Shown piece by piece: positions 12,201 to 23,169 of a stretch of 64,000 bases of DNA. The notes under the pieces were generated by a model. The model saw nothing but the letters and a program-made list of their open reading frames with translations. It ran no database searches and was not told the origin of the DNA. Source of the DNA: Pterois miles (Eukaryota > Chordata > Actinopteri > Perciformes > Scorpaenidae); contig CAMQGK010000144.1 of the NCBI GenBank assembly GCA_947000775.1, positions 10,457,001-10,521,000 on the forward strand, in the 5' to 3' direction. Made by a program: the position numbers and the translations under genes. Position 1 is the first letter of the stretch. The number at the start of each line of letters is the position of its first letter.

Positions 12201-15200
12201 CACTTTCACAGAGATACCAGCCTCCAACGTCCGCCGTGTGATCGCTCAGAGACTGACGCAATCGAAGACCACCATCCCCCACGCGTACGCCTCCGTCGAC
12301 TGCGACATGGCCGCCGTCATGCACCTCCGCAAAGACTTGGCCAAAGGTAAAAAAACACACTGCTTTGAGGGAGCGTGTACACTTTAGTTGTTGACATGCA
12401 TATATTTAGTGTCATGTCCTTCTGTGAATGTCTGTCAGTATCAATTGGAAGGATACGTTTCCGTGAAGATGCAGATTTCAGGGTCTTTCACATGACTGCT
12501 CCTTACACAAAGAGGACAGTCTTTTGCATTGAAGGAAGTTCTGGTACTGTGCATGTCGTCTCAGGTTGTGTTGACCCGGCATGGTGTGGGTGGGTGAGAG
12601 GTCACATGTTGTACAGGTTATTAATAGAGTATAAACAGGGCGTAAATGACTGAATCAAACCCAGAAGCCCTACACCTCCAGAGGGCTGAATAGTGTGTTT
12701 ATAGGATCTTAGAAACATACATATCTGACACTAATCAGATCTGCTCTTCCCTCACACACCACACATCACATTGTACGGCTGAGAAGACGTCCAACAGTAA
12801 GTCATACACAGAGCACATAGCTCCAATCTATAATTTCTCATATTTCACTCACTGCTTGGCTGCCTCTGTTGCCTGAACTGGCTCACACTAGTTCAGAAAG
12901 CAAATTATATTAGCAAGCAAGCTCAATGACAAATATTTGGTAGAACTGGAAGCCGTTTTCCTTCAGGTGTCATTCATATAGTTTTTCCTTTGTGCTTAAA
13001 GGAGTGTCTCCAATTGATTTTTCAGAGTGTTCGGTGCATTCTGCGTTATGTAACGACAGTATTCAAGATGAAGGAAAGCGTTAAAGGCCTCTAGAGAAAG
13101 AAGTGTGAGGTTAAATATCAGGTGGTGGAGTTTGATCCAGCCATATAGTATCAGTAAGGTAGGTACTGCATGGATGTGAGCTTGAATATTTGGAGAGTAA
13201 ATAAAATAAAAGCAGGACCGAGTGGTCGCTTTTACTTTCTCAGCCCCACAGACTTCCCTAGCAACTGTTGTTGAGCTAACCGCAGCTTCTTGTGCAACCG
13301 CCTTCAGGATGTGTGTGTTTAAGGTGAAGAGAGGTTTACGCCACAACCAGAGAAAGGGAACATTTATTCATGCGTCAGTCATAACAGTCACTCTGAAACA
13401 TTTTTGCAACATTCAGCCAAGAAAACATTTATCCCTAACGGCTGCTTTTCATAGATTCCTAAACTCTAACCTATGCTTACTTTGGGACTTTTTTTGTTGA
13501 TTTAGCAAGAGTGCTTCACCAATTTCCTATTTTTATACATTTAGTTCAGCACACTATCACGCTTTATTTAGCTTAATTTTGCCTAGCTTGTCAAACAAAC
13601 AGTAAATCTCTCTGGGTCCTGTCTCTGTGATGGAGGAAATGGGGCGGCCATTCCAAACCTATTAGCGAGGTTGTGTGTGTACTGAGGGATTCTCAACCCC
13701 CGGTTGTTTTTGCGGACTCTCATTGTTCAGGAGCAGCGCGATTTCACGGTTAGCTCGTTAATCATCCCACTCACAGCATTCATAACCGTCTGGTAGCGCA
13801 CTAATGGACACTAGTACACGTTGGCAGCGGTGCCAGGCCAAGCCAAGCCCGCCTGGTCTGCTGGTGTCACACACGGGAGAGGGGGGTGATCAGTTGGGGT
13901 ATACAATAGGTCAACAAGATACAGGAGATATAGGAGGTTTTTCTCCCCCCTGAGGGAATGTGTCACAGTTCCTGTACCAAATACATGACCATTATGTCCA
14001 CTTGCTGCTTGAACCGTGCTCACAAACTCTTTCTTCTGTGTCTTTCCAGAACAAATTAAAGTGTCAGTTAATGATTTCATTATCAAGGCAGCTGCTGTTA
14101 CACTTAAAGTAAGTATTGTTCAGAATAACTCTCGTCTTTTGTCACCATGGGTTAATTTAACCTGTTTATCTGTGTATTCACCCACTAACCATGCATATAT
14201 TTATAATACACATGGTTATTAAACAAGTATCATGTCATTTATGTTTTTCAGAGCTTAACACAGCCTATATACCAGTGGTTTTCAAAATGTGGGGCATGTC
14301 CCACTAGTGGTAACATGACGGGTGGGGCACACATGACTTTGGAGAAATGTGGTACGCAGTAAACAAACTGGTTCTTTAAACATCCATGCTAGCAGTGGTG
14401 TTCATTCAGACAGGTGGGCAGATATTTGACAGGGGCAAATAGAAAAACAGACAATGCTTTGGAGACAAACGAGACGACATGCTCATCTGATTGTAATCAA
14501 AAGAAAATATGACCGAGTAGGGCTGCACCGAATAGGTAAAAGCTTCATTCATAACTCACAGAAAAAGTAGCCGACCTTCCACCTTCTCCTCCCTCCTCTC
14601 TCTCAAACACATGCAGTCTGGTGCTGTCTATCTCTGTAACTGCCTCATGTCAAAAGTCAAAATTTACTGAAAAGAGAGAGATTGTAATTATTTCCCAAAT
14701 TCTCTGCATGTTTTTAATCAAATGAAATAATTCTGCTTCAGTCCATATTTTTCAGTTTAACCTTTCAAAAACAGTAGTTTCACAGTTCAGCAGTTTTCTT
14801 GGGGCAGTCTAGCAGCAATCCAGCAGCACCATAAATTACATTCATCAAAATGTAAATAATAATGAAGGTGGCAGGAGATGAGGAGAGACCGGTGTGTATT
14901 TTATGTCTGAAAACTGTGGCAGCTGACAAATTGAGAGCCAAGAAATTAAATAGACGTTTAGAAACATGACATCCCAGTCAGTCAATAAAAAGTATGTACA
15001 TATTTCTTTTTCTGAATAACAGAAAACGTTGGAGAACCACTGCTGTACACACACAGCGATGAAGTTTTCTGAGGTTACATCATTTGGTCCTTAAATTTTG
15101 TACTACTTCTGCAACAAGGTCTCCATGTTATCCTCTTTGCTAGCTTATTTAGACAGTGAACAACTGGTAGCCTTGCTATTATGAGACAAGACTAAATGTA

Positions 15201-18200
15201 TACTGTGTTCATTTTGTTCTCCTTTCTCTCACTTGATGGAAATTCTGAGAAATCTCTTAAAACATCCGTCTCCCTAAACAGAAAACACAAAATAAATGCT
15301 GTAAAGAAAGATGCTGTTGTTTGATTTGAAGAACATGTGGTAATTTTGTTATTCCAGCCAGGAATGTCCCGTCAGCATCCAATAAGAACGGCCGGCCGAT
15401 AATCTTCCTATTCTTATCACTTATCTATCACGGAGTATCGGGTTCGGTTTAGGGAATTGCTGTTGCCTTTAAGCATTAACATGTGCCAGATGTCATGGGT
15501 ACGGGACATTGTACCATTCACATACTGTAGGAGGATAGGTATGAAATGTTGCTATACTGAGATCAAGCAGAAGCTGAGAAACCTGTTTGGAGCATGTGTT
15601 ACAGTAAAATGTGGGGAATGTGGAACACGAATGCGTACATTTCCCAGGTAATGCGTGAAATAGCGAAGCACCACATGGCTCTCTCATAGTCCGGACATAC
15701 AATGTCCCTCACATGGTCAAAATACTTCTTTGGATCTGCGTCTGCACTAAACTGAGATATTTGATTCACTTGTGTAACTTCAGAAAATTGCCAAAAGCAA
15801 CTGCATTTTCCCCCGAGTTGACCTAAGAACACCAGGAAGCGGCATCTGAGGCCAGTTTTTCTCTTGACCAAACTGGTTTGCAATGCATGTGTTCTGCTGT
15901 GCCTTTTGTAAGGAGATGAAACTTATATGTTCACACCCCATGCATTCAACAGAGATATTTTATTATTGAGGCTTCACCACAGCAGATTTATCAAGATCAA
16001 GATTATACAGATTCATCAGATTATTTACAGTTTATATACTGTATGCAGTAAAGCTGTTTTTAGATTTGCTGACCTGATAGTGTTTACATTCACCACCAAA
16101 CTGATTAATGATTTTCCAACATTCACTGTATGTCATCATAATTGATTCATATGCATGCTACCTACATTTTATAGAAAATTATCTATTTTTGGTGTTGTGT
16201 CAGGCTAATTTGTTATCCACACTCATGAAGCACAGCGTACGAAAGCAGGAAGGCTTTTTTTATCTCTTTTTGCTTAGTTACTTTTTCACAGTTAATATCT
16301 TACCTCTGACTTTCTATTTTAGGAAATGCCAGAAGTGAATGTGACCTGGTCTGGTGATGGACCCCGTGCACTTGATTCAGTCCACATTTCAATCGCCGTG
16401 GCAACCGACAAAGGCCTCATCACCCCCATCATCAAGGATGCTGCGAACAAGGGAGTCCAGGAGATCTCAGCTAACGCTAAGGTAAAACACAAACCATTAT
16501 GTTATAATATGTTGGTGTGAGAGTGAGCCTCCTTGCAGGGATGTTTTCCTTATACTTTCTTTGCTGTCGGTAGATTCTCCAGTTCTACAATTTCATTTAG
16601 CAGAAGCTTTTGTCCAAAGCGACGTACATCTGAGATGAAAATTCGTACAACTGAAGCAAGGATCTAGATAGGAGGGAATAACGTGAGTAAGCACAGCTTC
16701 ATGTCAGAGCAGATGCTAGCAGGCAGTGCACAGAGGCAATGCACAGGGTGGATAGAAGCAGATTTTTTTGTCATCATCATTAACAATATCAACAATGACA
16801 TTAATGTCATCATCATGAATATCCTAATCAACACTAGCAACATCCTCACTCTTCTCAAGATCATCGTTATCAACATCATCATCAGTGTCATTAGGTGCAG
16901 AGGTGTTCATAAAAGAGCTGAGTCTTCAGCTTTTTCTTAAAGGTGGTCGAGTGGAGTTTGGTAACTTCTCAGAGGAGAAGAGTAGCTAGCGAATTAGGGC
17001 CCTGTTGTGATGGGAGTACCAGGTGCCTTTCATTGGCTGAGGGTAGCGGGCGGCAGTGGGTGAAGACCTGGACGAGGGAGTTCATGTAGGCGGGAGCCGT
17101 TTTTGTTGCTGTTTTGTAAGCGAGCAACGGGGCTTTGAATTTGATTCGAGCGGCAACTGGGAGCCAGTGGAGGGATATGAACAGCAGAGCAACGTGTGCT
17201 GTTTTGGGTTGGTCGAAGACCAGTCACGCTGATGTGTTCTGAACCATCTGCCGAGGTTTGAATGTACATGCAGGGAGGCCTGCCAGTAGGGAGTTGTAGT
17301 AGTCAATGCGTGATATTACAAGAGCCTGTACCAGGAGTTGTGTTACATGCTCTGACAGGTGGGGTCTGATTTTCTGAATGTTGTATAGATAAAACTGACA
17401 CAACCAATGGGAACCTTAAACGTTAGCTGGTCATCAGTTATGACACTCAGATTCTGGGCTCCAGGACTTTGTGGGTATGAGATTGGTTGGTCCGAGCTGG
17501 ATATTGATCTGTGGTTGTTTAGAGGGGCTGGCTGAAATGACAAGATAGGTTAAGCTGCAGGTGGTGTTTTTCATCCATTTTGAGATATGGGCAAGACATG
17601 ACAAAATCCATGCCGAGACTGTATGACAGGAATGATAGCAAGAGTTGGGTATCGTTCCCATAGCAGTGGTAGATCGTAACTTAAAGCAGCGGGGGTGTTG
17701 AGGGCATCACTTTAGGTGATGACATGGAGTTTCACTTTTTGTACATAGGAATAAATAAGGGAGTTGAGACTTAACTGTAGACCAACTATATATGTAACAA
17801 ACTGTGGGCATCTGTAGAGTTGTGCTCATCTTGCGTTATTGCATACACACATTATCATTTTTTGTATCCATCAGATCATGTAGTGTAGAAATATCCAAAC
17901 AGCTGGATAGATCTGTAGATAACTGATTAGAGTTGGGATAGTTAGATTTTTGGGCATGTTAGGCTGCTGGTCTCAGCTGTCACTGGCCACAGATGGAGCA
18001 CAAAGCAACAATGGTCAGCTCTTTCTGCTGCTCGCAGTCGGCAGCTGAGTTCAGGCATTTATTTACAATCACATAATAAATGTGCAGTTCTCAAAATCTG
18101 ACATGCATGTAGTGATTCGTCTCACTCCCTTTCTCATTGAAAGCACACAGATGAAGTAGATGAATTTCTCAAGATGAGTTTAATAATCATAATGTCTCTC

Positions 18201-21200
18201 ACCAGCAGTGACCGGGTGTAGTATGATGTCTGATTCAACAGCTGTTAGCAACAAAACATGGAAGACTGTTTCCATTAAACATAAAATAGTGTTGTCCAAC
18301 TGGCAGACTGCTTCTCTACAGTAATAACACAATAACAGTAATTGCCGTGACAGTGGCACAAGATATATTTGTATATTTGTAGTAGTGACAGTAGCAATTA
18401 CAACTTGGCAGGGGTGAGAATATGTGGGGTAGTTTTTGGGGAGTATACACAGTAATTCTGTTAGTGTCAGTGATGGCTGTTGAGGGAAGGAGTAAGTTGG
18501 TGTGTAATTAGGTTTTAGAAATACTTCTACTCAGATGTCAACATTTATGACTATGCTGTAAAGGTGTAAATCTGTGCTAAACAAGTCTTGCAACAGATGC
18601 GATTGCATCAGCCCGTGAGGTGTTGTCTGTTTGTCTGGACAGATAATGTTAGTACTGTAAGCGTTAGCAAAAGTGTAGTATCTAATATCTTTTCAGTGTT
18701 TAGGTGTTTTTCAATGTAGTGCGTTAGATCAGTTTAAACAGCTAGCAGCTAGATGTTATCCAATGTGCTCCAGGCACTGTGGATTGTTGATCAATGAGTT
18801 CTGACTTTTTTCTCCCGCCGGAAATCCCGTCAGAAACTCATGGGCACCCACACTTTGACTCTCACAGACACACTCAATAAAATCTGTTCAGAGGCAAATT
18901 ATATCACTGGTACAGGCGATGTAATGTAAAAAAAAAAAAAACAGTCTCCAGTCTACAATCTGTTATTTCAGAACCATCTGGCGACATCCAGAAATGACCT
19001 TGCGACCCGCAGGTTGGCACTACTGGGTCCTATACTATCCATTTGGATGGTGTAAGATTTATTTTGAAAGTGAGAGCTGGGATCTTTAACATTCATTGTT
19101 TATTGTCGAGCAAAATTACAGTTATGCTTTTGTTGGTTTCCAACAGTCCAAGCAGTAATTTTTGGCAAAATATGTTGTGTAAAACATTCATTTTATGTTT
19201 TTCTAGGTGTAATTTTTGCCTCCAGAACAGCGTCTAATTTGCATCAACTTTTTTAATCAAATTGTCTGTGAGAAGCCAAAAGACATGTGGTCTTTATCTT
19301 TGTCTTCATGCTTTTGAAATGCACCATTAGTAACATTTGTTTGCCCTTGTTGTGAGTCTGACAGGAAAAGAGAGTATACTGCATTTTTTTTGTTATGTGT
19401 TGATTTATTAATCTGTTTTGATGACTCCAAGTCAAACACTGTCATGTCTGCTAGCAATCAAATCCCTGCAGGAGAACGTTACATCATTAGTGCACATACA
19501 CACATACAACAGCTGCCATAAAGCACGGGCACTAACACTGCAGACTTTTTAGTCCACTTAAGCCTTCAAAATGAGCTTCACAACCCACTGCTGTTCAGTG
19601 TGGTCATGCTGCTGCTGCCTTGACTTGAATCTACATTTGTCTTCTTATTGGTCTCAAATTAAAATCAACATGCGGTTTGAGTGGAGCACCGAGAGGTCGC
19701 CGCTGGCTATTGATGTGATGGAGTGGAACATCAGCATGTTTTTGCACTGAGGGCTCTTATCTTAAATGTGCCCACCACGTCCCACTGTGTCTCACGATGC
19801 TGTGAGTCATTCTCGACTTTCTGTGTCGGCTGTGTCCCCGCATTAACCTTTAAGTACATTTCCATCTGAATAAAGTTCATGTTGAATAAAGATGTGTTGG
19901 CCATCCAGCGGGCTCGACTGAGAGAAGGACCTGGGAAAAAGAGGAGGTCAACTGTAGGTTTTCAGCTGTGGTATTTCACCAAGGTGAACTATAATGTTGC
20001 CTGTATTTTAAACAGATTTAAAAAGCTCATATTTGATCTGTTAGAGTTGTGTATGTTGTTGAGAGAATCACAGGATTGCTTCTTAGTGAAAATCTAATGG
20101 ATCACATGCATGCACACATTGCTACACCAGAGGCGATACCATCAGCGCTCTTCACTTGCAGATTGAGCACGTTGTGATTTCTCCAAGGTTGTCGCTCTCA
20201 TTCATGCTCTGATAGAACAGGACTTCATGGAGGAACCTGTGTTCTTCACCAGATGTCTCATCTTCCCCTCTGGGTGTTGTCAATTCCCTACCTTCATTTT
20301 AGCAATGCACAGTCTGGTAGTTTCCATTTATCTCAGTGCTTGCTGTTGGACGTTTAATCATTTTCTTGAACATGATATTTGACAGATGACCCCTGTGGCC
20401 TTTCACCAAAAGGTCTGAAGTTTTTACAACTGCGACTGAAAAACTTTGAACACTTTAGGAGAATGTATGTTGTGGCTAATTGTCTAGTTCGGATAAACAA
20501 GGCATGGTCTACTCTCAGTACAACAGAACATGGCATTAAGATGAATATTTATTGGTGTACACTAGTGTTATAGTCCATTTAGTCTTTTTATCGTTTTACC
20601 TATGATAGTGGCATGGCTCTGTGGGTGGCGCTGTTGGATGGTCTGTGGCTTGGTCGGTGCGCCACTCTGGTTTAGATCAACTAATGATTATTTTCATTGT
20701 CAGTTAATCTGTTGATTATTTTCTCGATTAATTGATCAGTTGTTTGGTCTATAAAATGTCAGAAAAGGGTGAAACATTTTGATTACTGTTTCCCAAAGCC
20801 CAAGACAATGTCCTCAAATGTCTTGTTTTGTCCACAACTAAAATACTGTATATTCAGTGTACTGTCATAGAGGAGTAAAGAAACCAGAAAATGTTTATAT
20901 TTAAGAATCTGGAATCAGATCATTTTGACTTTTTTTTGTTCCTTGAAATATTACTAACTCGATTATCAAAATAGTTGCTGATGAATTAATAGTTGACAGC
21001 TAATCGATTAATTGTTGTAGCGCTAATCTCAACAACTATTGGATGGATTGACTTGAACTACTGTACAGATGTCCGTGGTCCCCAGATGATGAATCCTGCT
21101 GATTTTGGTGATCCCCTGACTTTTCCTTTAGCACAGAGGTGCCCAAACTTTTTCCCTTGGAGGAACAAAACTGGAATTCATTGGTGGGCCATGGGCCAAA

Positions 21201-21454
21201 AGTAAATACCTACTGTATTGTATTGTTAAGATGCAAAATGGGACTAGGATCCCAAGTTACCTGAATTTAATATTATTTTAACTTTGACATAGTTAACCCC
21301 TTAAAATTCACCTGATGATTACAATTGAGCTCATTTCCAGTGATACCCAATTTGTGCATTTTCAAGACTGTGTAGGGACTAAAGTATGCAGAAATATTCA
21401 AAGATACCATTTTTAAATAACACATTTATACTGCGTTCCAAAAAAATGCATGTT

Positions 21455-21486
<32 letters not shown>

Positions 21487-23169
21487 TTCCTTTATTGGTC
21501 CCACAGTGGAGAATGTTTTTGCCAAAAACTGCAAGTGATTATCATAAATGTGGCATGTCTGTAAAGGGGAAGCTCCTGTATAGCATAGAACCCGTTTTCA
21601 TTCACATATCTTGAGGTCAGAGGTCAAGGGTCCCCTATGAAAGCCAGTCTTTTCTCACTAAAATGTAGCCTAGGTTTGGAGCGTTATTTAATCTCCTTCC
21701 AGACAAGCTACCTCTAGCCAATACTGTGTATTTATGTGTTTAATCACGTGTACAAATCAAGAGCTCTGGTGACATTATGCCTTTTAATGATTTGGACACT
21801 AGCTTTGTTTTCTGTGTCACCTATCATGGGTGCTTTTCTTTATCACTGTATGTATCCTGCATCCTGTCCAAGAATCTGCTTGGATCTTCTCCTCTCTGAC
21901 ACTAAGCTTAAGAGTTTTTGAGTGATGTGTAATGTTTCCGCAGGCGCTGGCCCAGAAGGCTCGAGACGGGAAACTTCTACCAGAGGAGTACCAGGGAGGC
22001 TCATTCAGGTAAACCTACAGTAAGACACACATCACCTCTTGGGTAACGTAGAGGCGTGTAGACCATCATAATAGTATAAAACTTAATGTTATTTTCCAGT
22101 CTTTCCACTTTAATCTTTACTATAATTCCGTCAATTTTCTCATTATAATAAACTGACTTTTCATATGTGGGAACAGTGGCCCTTTCATCTCTAACACCTA
22201 ATTCTATTTCGCAATTTCCTTTGTAGCTCATTGGTGAGATAGCCATCATAAATTTCCGTTATTATGACTTAAATATGGTTTGACAGATAGTCAATATATT
22301 ATGCATATTCTACATTTTATGCAGGGCCTGAACTGAATGTGGGCTTGGGCGACAAGTGCAATCAGTTACTGTGCCATCAATTGCAGAAAAGAGGAAGGGA
22401 GGCTTTTCAACTCATTAGAATTAATGGTGTCATTTAGACATAAATGGGGTTTCTGTGTCAGGCAGGAGCGATGGATTCCTATGGAGATGCAGCGCTCTTT
22501 GTCCTCCTGAGGATATACTGCATGCGTATGCCTTTCCTCAATTCGTTTTTTCCATCCCCCTGAGCTCCAATACTCATTAAACCAAACAGCAAACTGTCCT
22601 CGGGTCAGTCTTGCTCACAACATTTAGGAAGAGACTTGGAGGGTGGTGCTTCACAGATAAATGTTCTATTTTGTAAAATAAGACATTCACAGCCAATTAT
22701 GTTTACATACCTAATTCACCCTCTCATTTTTATTCACTCACTCTAAGAGGTGATGTTCTTTTTTGCATCAAGGAGCTGGTTTTAGAGCCTCCATTTTACC
22801 CGCTTAGTTGATTTTTATGCATTTTCTCCCCTGCTGAGCTTGACTAATGATGTAATATGTGTCTCTTCTCTCATCCCATGCCTCCCTCCTTGCTGTTTTT
22901 CTCTCACTGGCAGTATATCCAACCTGGGGATGTTCGGTATCACCGGCTTCAGCGCCGTGATCAACCCTCCTCAGGCGTGCATCCTCGCCGTCGGGACCTC
23001 CAGGTCCGAGCTGCGGCTGTGTGAGGACGACCAGACCCTGCGCACCCAGGAGCTGATGACGGTTACACTGTCCAGCGACGGACGACTAGTGGATGACGAA
23101 TTAGCCTCGCGGTTTCTAGATAAATTCCGCAGCAACCTGGAACAACCGCAACGCATGGCGCTAGCCTGA
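4070..23169 (+). CDS. pdhx: pdhx, pyruvate dehydrogenase complex component X (E3-binding protein), 3' eight coding exons
   Basis: E3BP anchors dihydrolipoamide dehydrogenase (E3) to the E2 core of the mitochondrial pyruvate dehydrogenase complex. Eight exons join in frame (4070-4266, 5731-5829, 11625-11790, 12199-12346, 14050-14108, 16323-16481, 21944-22008, 22914-23169) to give 1149 bp, 382 residues plus stop. Fragment residues 1-30 are the end of the lipoyl domain, about 31-66 an Ala/Pro-rich hinge, 67-106 the peripheral subunit-binding domain (LSPAARHIL ... TGPRGLVTKEDAL), 107-154 a second Pro-rich hinge, and 155-382 the acyltransferase-fold domain. Where E2 has the catalytic D-H-R, this protein has D-G-R (Gly354), which identifies E3BP rather than E2 (dlat). 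The exons for the mitochondrial presequence and most of the lipoyl domain lie left of the window. All boundaries are GT-AG and phases match. Identity is very secure. Confidence 0.96.
4450..4829 (-). mobile_element. tRNA-headed SINE-like retroposon, nearly complete, with target-site duplication
   Basis: Read on the minus strand, the element starts with a tRNA-like head (B-box-like sequence read as ggaatcgaacc on plus, near 4779) and ends in an ATGG-type tail (plus-strand ccatcg at the left). It is flanked by 15-bp direct repeats, ccccgaacagttcat at 4435-4449 and ccccaaacagttcat at 4830-4844 (14 of 15 identical), which indicates LINE-machinery insertion. A pure G run of about 23 bases lies at 4478-4500. 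A second, older copy lies at 43166-43497 in the opposite orientation. Confidence 0.75.
5731..5829 (+). CDS. pdhx: pdhx exon: peripheral subunit-binding (E3-binding) domain
   Basis: The 99-bp exon encodes LRLSPAARHILDTHGVDPKL, then ATPTGPRGLVTKE. This is the small helical domain that grips the E3 dimer. The acceptor follows tcatccag and the donor is gtgagt. It completes the Pro codon of the previous exon and ends with two bases of the Glu codon of KED. Confidence 0.95.
7231..7436 (+). mobile_element. tRNA-derived SINE fragment
   Basis: The head contains an A-box-like cagagggtagagcaggtc and a B-box-like ggtttgatcccc about 35 bp later. The body (cttgagcaagacaatgaacc) resembles that of the SINE at 41428 (ctgagcaaggcaccaaaccc). 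The 3' tail is lost or eroded. It looks like an old SINE in pdhx intron sequence. Confidence 0.65.
9172..9247. repeat. (TG)n microsatellite, about 37 units
   Basis: This is an uninterrupted TG tract inside a pdhx intron. It produces spurious open frames of Val/Cys and Thr/His repeats on the two strands. Such long perfect dinucleotide runs are usually length-polymorphic. Confidence 0.97.
11371..11526. mobile_element. short MITE with GGCTGTCAA / TTGACAGCC ends
   Basis: The ends are inverted repeats: TACGGCTGTCAA at the left, TTGACAGCCCTA at the right. TA lies at both outer edges, which fits a TA target duplication. The AT-rich interior contains gattaattgagattaatcatgattaa, itself partly self-complementary. 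It has no coding capacity. Confidence 0.65.
11625..11790 (+). CDS. pdhx: pdhx exon: end of E3-binding domain plus second Pro-rich hinge
   Basis: The exon starts after cttt-catag, completes Glu, reads DALNLLKTSPAPKATPATT, and continues through a Pro/Ala/Ser linker to GKPGAP. The donor is gtgagc and the exit is phase 0. The linker is low in complexity, as expected for the flexible swinging arm. Longer reading frames on the opposite strand here are shadows of the Pro/Ala codons. Confidence 0.93.
12199..12346 (+). CDS. pdhx: pdhx exon: start of acyltransferase-fold core domain
   Basis: The exon begins GTFTEIPASNVRRVIAQRLT after a C-rich polypyrimidine tract and cccctcag, and ends with LRKDLAK and the first base of Glu before gtaaaa. 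The T-E-I-P-x-S-N-x-R-x-x-I-A-x-R-L motif is the conserved opening of the E2/E3BP core domain. GC content is clearly higher than in the flanking introns. Confidence 0.95.
12347..14049 (+). other. pdhx intron, nothing recognised
   Basis: This 1.7-kb intron has no recognisable exon or dispersed repeat. The open frames at 12375-12653 and 13222-13500 show no known motif and lack splice-site support. Confidence 0.6.
14050..14108 (+). CDS. pdhx: pdhx short exon in core domain
   Basis: This 59-bp exon encodes QIKVSVNDFIIKAAAVTLK between tctttccag and gtaagt. The sequence S-V-N-D-F-I-I-K-A is a hallmark of the 2-oxoacid dehydrogenase acyltransferase fold. It completes the Glu codon split at 12346 and exits in phase 0. 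Confidence 0.95.
14273..15042 (+). mobile_element. decayed hAT (Charlie/ZBED5-like) DNA transposon with BED-finger codon remnant
   Basis: The terminal inverted repeats are CAGTGGTTTTC at the left and, on the complement of the right end, CAGTGGTTCTCC. They are flanked by diverged 8-bp target duplications (ctatatac at 14265-14272, ctgtacac at 15043-15050, 6 of 8 identical). These are hAT hallmarks. Inside, 14880-14966 reads EERPVCILCLKTVAADKLRA, then KKLNRRLET and a stop. The spacing C-x2-C ... L-x-R-x-L-E-T resembles the zinc-binding BED domain at the start of ZBED5/Charlie transposases. The rest of the transposase is missing or scrambled, so it is inactive. Confidence 0.75.
14880..14969 (+). 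pseudogene. BED zinc-finger fragment of hAT transposase
   Basis: This is an in-frame relic of about 29 codons ending in a TGA. It has the paired cysteines (C-I-L-C) and the L-E-T that normally precedes K-H in this family; the zinc-ligand His has been lost because the stop falls where K-H would be. It is flanked by no other intact transposase sequence. Confidence 0.6.
16323..16481 (+). CDS. pdhx: pdhx exon in core domain
   Basis: The exon encodes EMPEVNVTWSGDG, then VHISIAVATDKGLITPIIKD and NKGVQEISANAK. It spans 53 whole codons (159 bp) between tctattttag and gtaaaa. The A-V-A-T-D-K-G-L-x-T-P segment forms the substrate-channel strand in E2 enzymes and is retained here. Confidence 0.95.
16590..17690 (+). 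repeat. dispersed teleost repeat, class uncertain
   Basis: It opens with ttcatttagcagaagctttt and gtccaaagcgacgtacat, a start I recognise from a very common fish interspersed repeat, and continues with a G-rich body (ggtggtcgagtggagtttgg) to about 17690. An ATC/ATT-rich microsatellite-like stretch lies at 16770-16890. No reverse-transcriptase or transposase motif is visible, so the class is left open. Confidence 0.5.
20685..21027. repeat. dispersed repeat with ATTAAT/CGATTAAT ends
   Basis: The left end has tcgattaattgatcagttg and the right end has agctaatcgattaattgttg followed by tagcgct. This combination is typical of a common fish non-autonomous DNA element. There are no coding sequences. 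Boundaries are approximate. Confidence 0.5.
21028..21150 (+). repeat. dispersed teleost repeat fragment (CAACAACTATTGGATGGATTG family)
   Basis: This fragment begins ctcaacaactattggatgga and includes ttttggtgatcccctgactt. Related pieces lie at 29700-29912 and 59985-60262. It abuts the preceding repeat directly. Confidence 0.6.
21456..21516 (-). mobile_element. 3' tail of a SINE/LINE-type retroposon, reversed
   Basis: Five or more ATAAG units are followed by attcctttattggtcccac. On the minus strand this reads gggaccaataaaggaat plus a (CTTAT)n tail. The SINE at 41428-41768 ends in gggactaataaaggactatc with a CTT tail, so the two share a 3' end. Only the terminal segment is clear here. Confidence 0.6.
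21944..22008 (+). CDS. pdhx: pdhx exon in core domain
   Basis: The 65-bp exon encodes ALAQKARDGKLLPEEYQGGS F plus two bases of Ser, between tttccgcag and gtaaac. The L-x-P-E-E-Y-Q-G-G-S-F sequence is the conserved loop before the trimer-interface strand of the family. Confidence 0.95.
22009..22913 (+). other. last pdhx intron, nothing recognised
   Basis: A 905-bp intron ending in a long C/T tract and cactggcag. No repeat or additional exon was recognised. Confidence 0.6.
22914..23169 (+). CDS. pdhx: pdhx terminal coding exon, lacks the E2 catalytic His
   Basis: It reads SISNLGMFGITGFSAVINPP, then QACILAVG, and ends FRSNLEQPQRMALA with TGA at 23167-23169. The motif SSDGRLVDDE replaces the E2 active-site S-x-D-H-R-x-V-D-G, so the acyltransferase chemistry should be absent, as in other E3BPs. 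The exon is strikingly GC- and CpG-rich compared with the surrounding introns. Confidence 0.96.

Larger units (their letters stand above)
14109..16322 (+). other. pdhx intron with hAT remnant
   Basis: Apart from the element at 14273-15042, I recognise nothing. Open frames at 15457-15651, 15599-15883 and 15927-16145 lack motifs and conservation clues. Confidence 0.6.
16482..21943 (+). other. pdhx intron, largely repeats
   Basis: This 5.5-kb intron holds the repeat at 16590-17690, a cluster of repeats at 20690-21150 and an inverted retroposon tail at 21456-21516. Between 17700 and 20680 I recognise nothing. No additional exon is needed: residues on both sides are contiguous in the protein family. 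Confidence 0.65.

Noticed and set aside
4070..23169. Assignment as dlat (E2) rather than pdhx
   Set aside because: The catalytic D-H-R motif is missing (D-G-R) and the V-D-D-E-L-A ending and synteny are those of E3BP.
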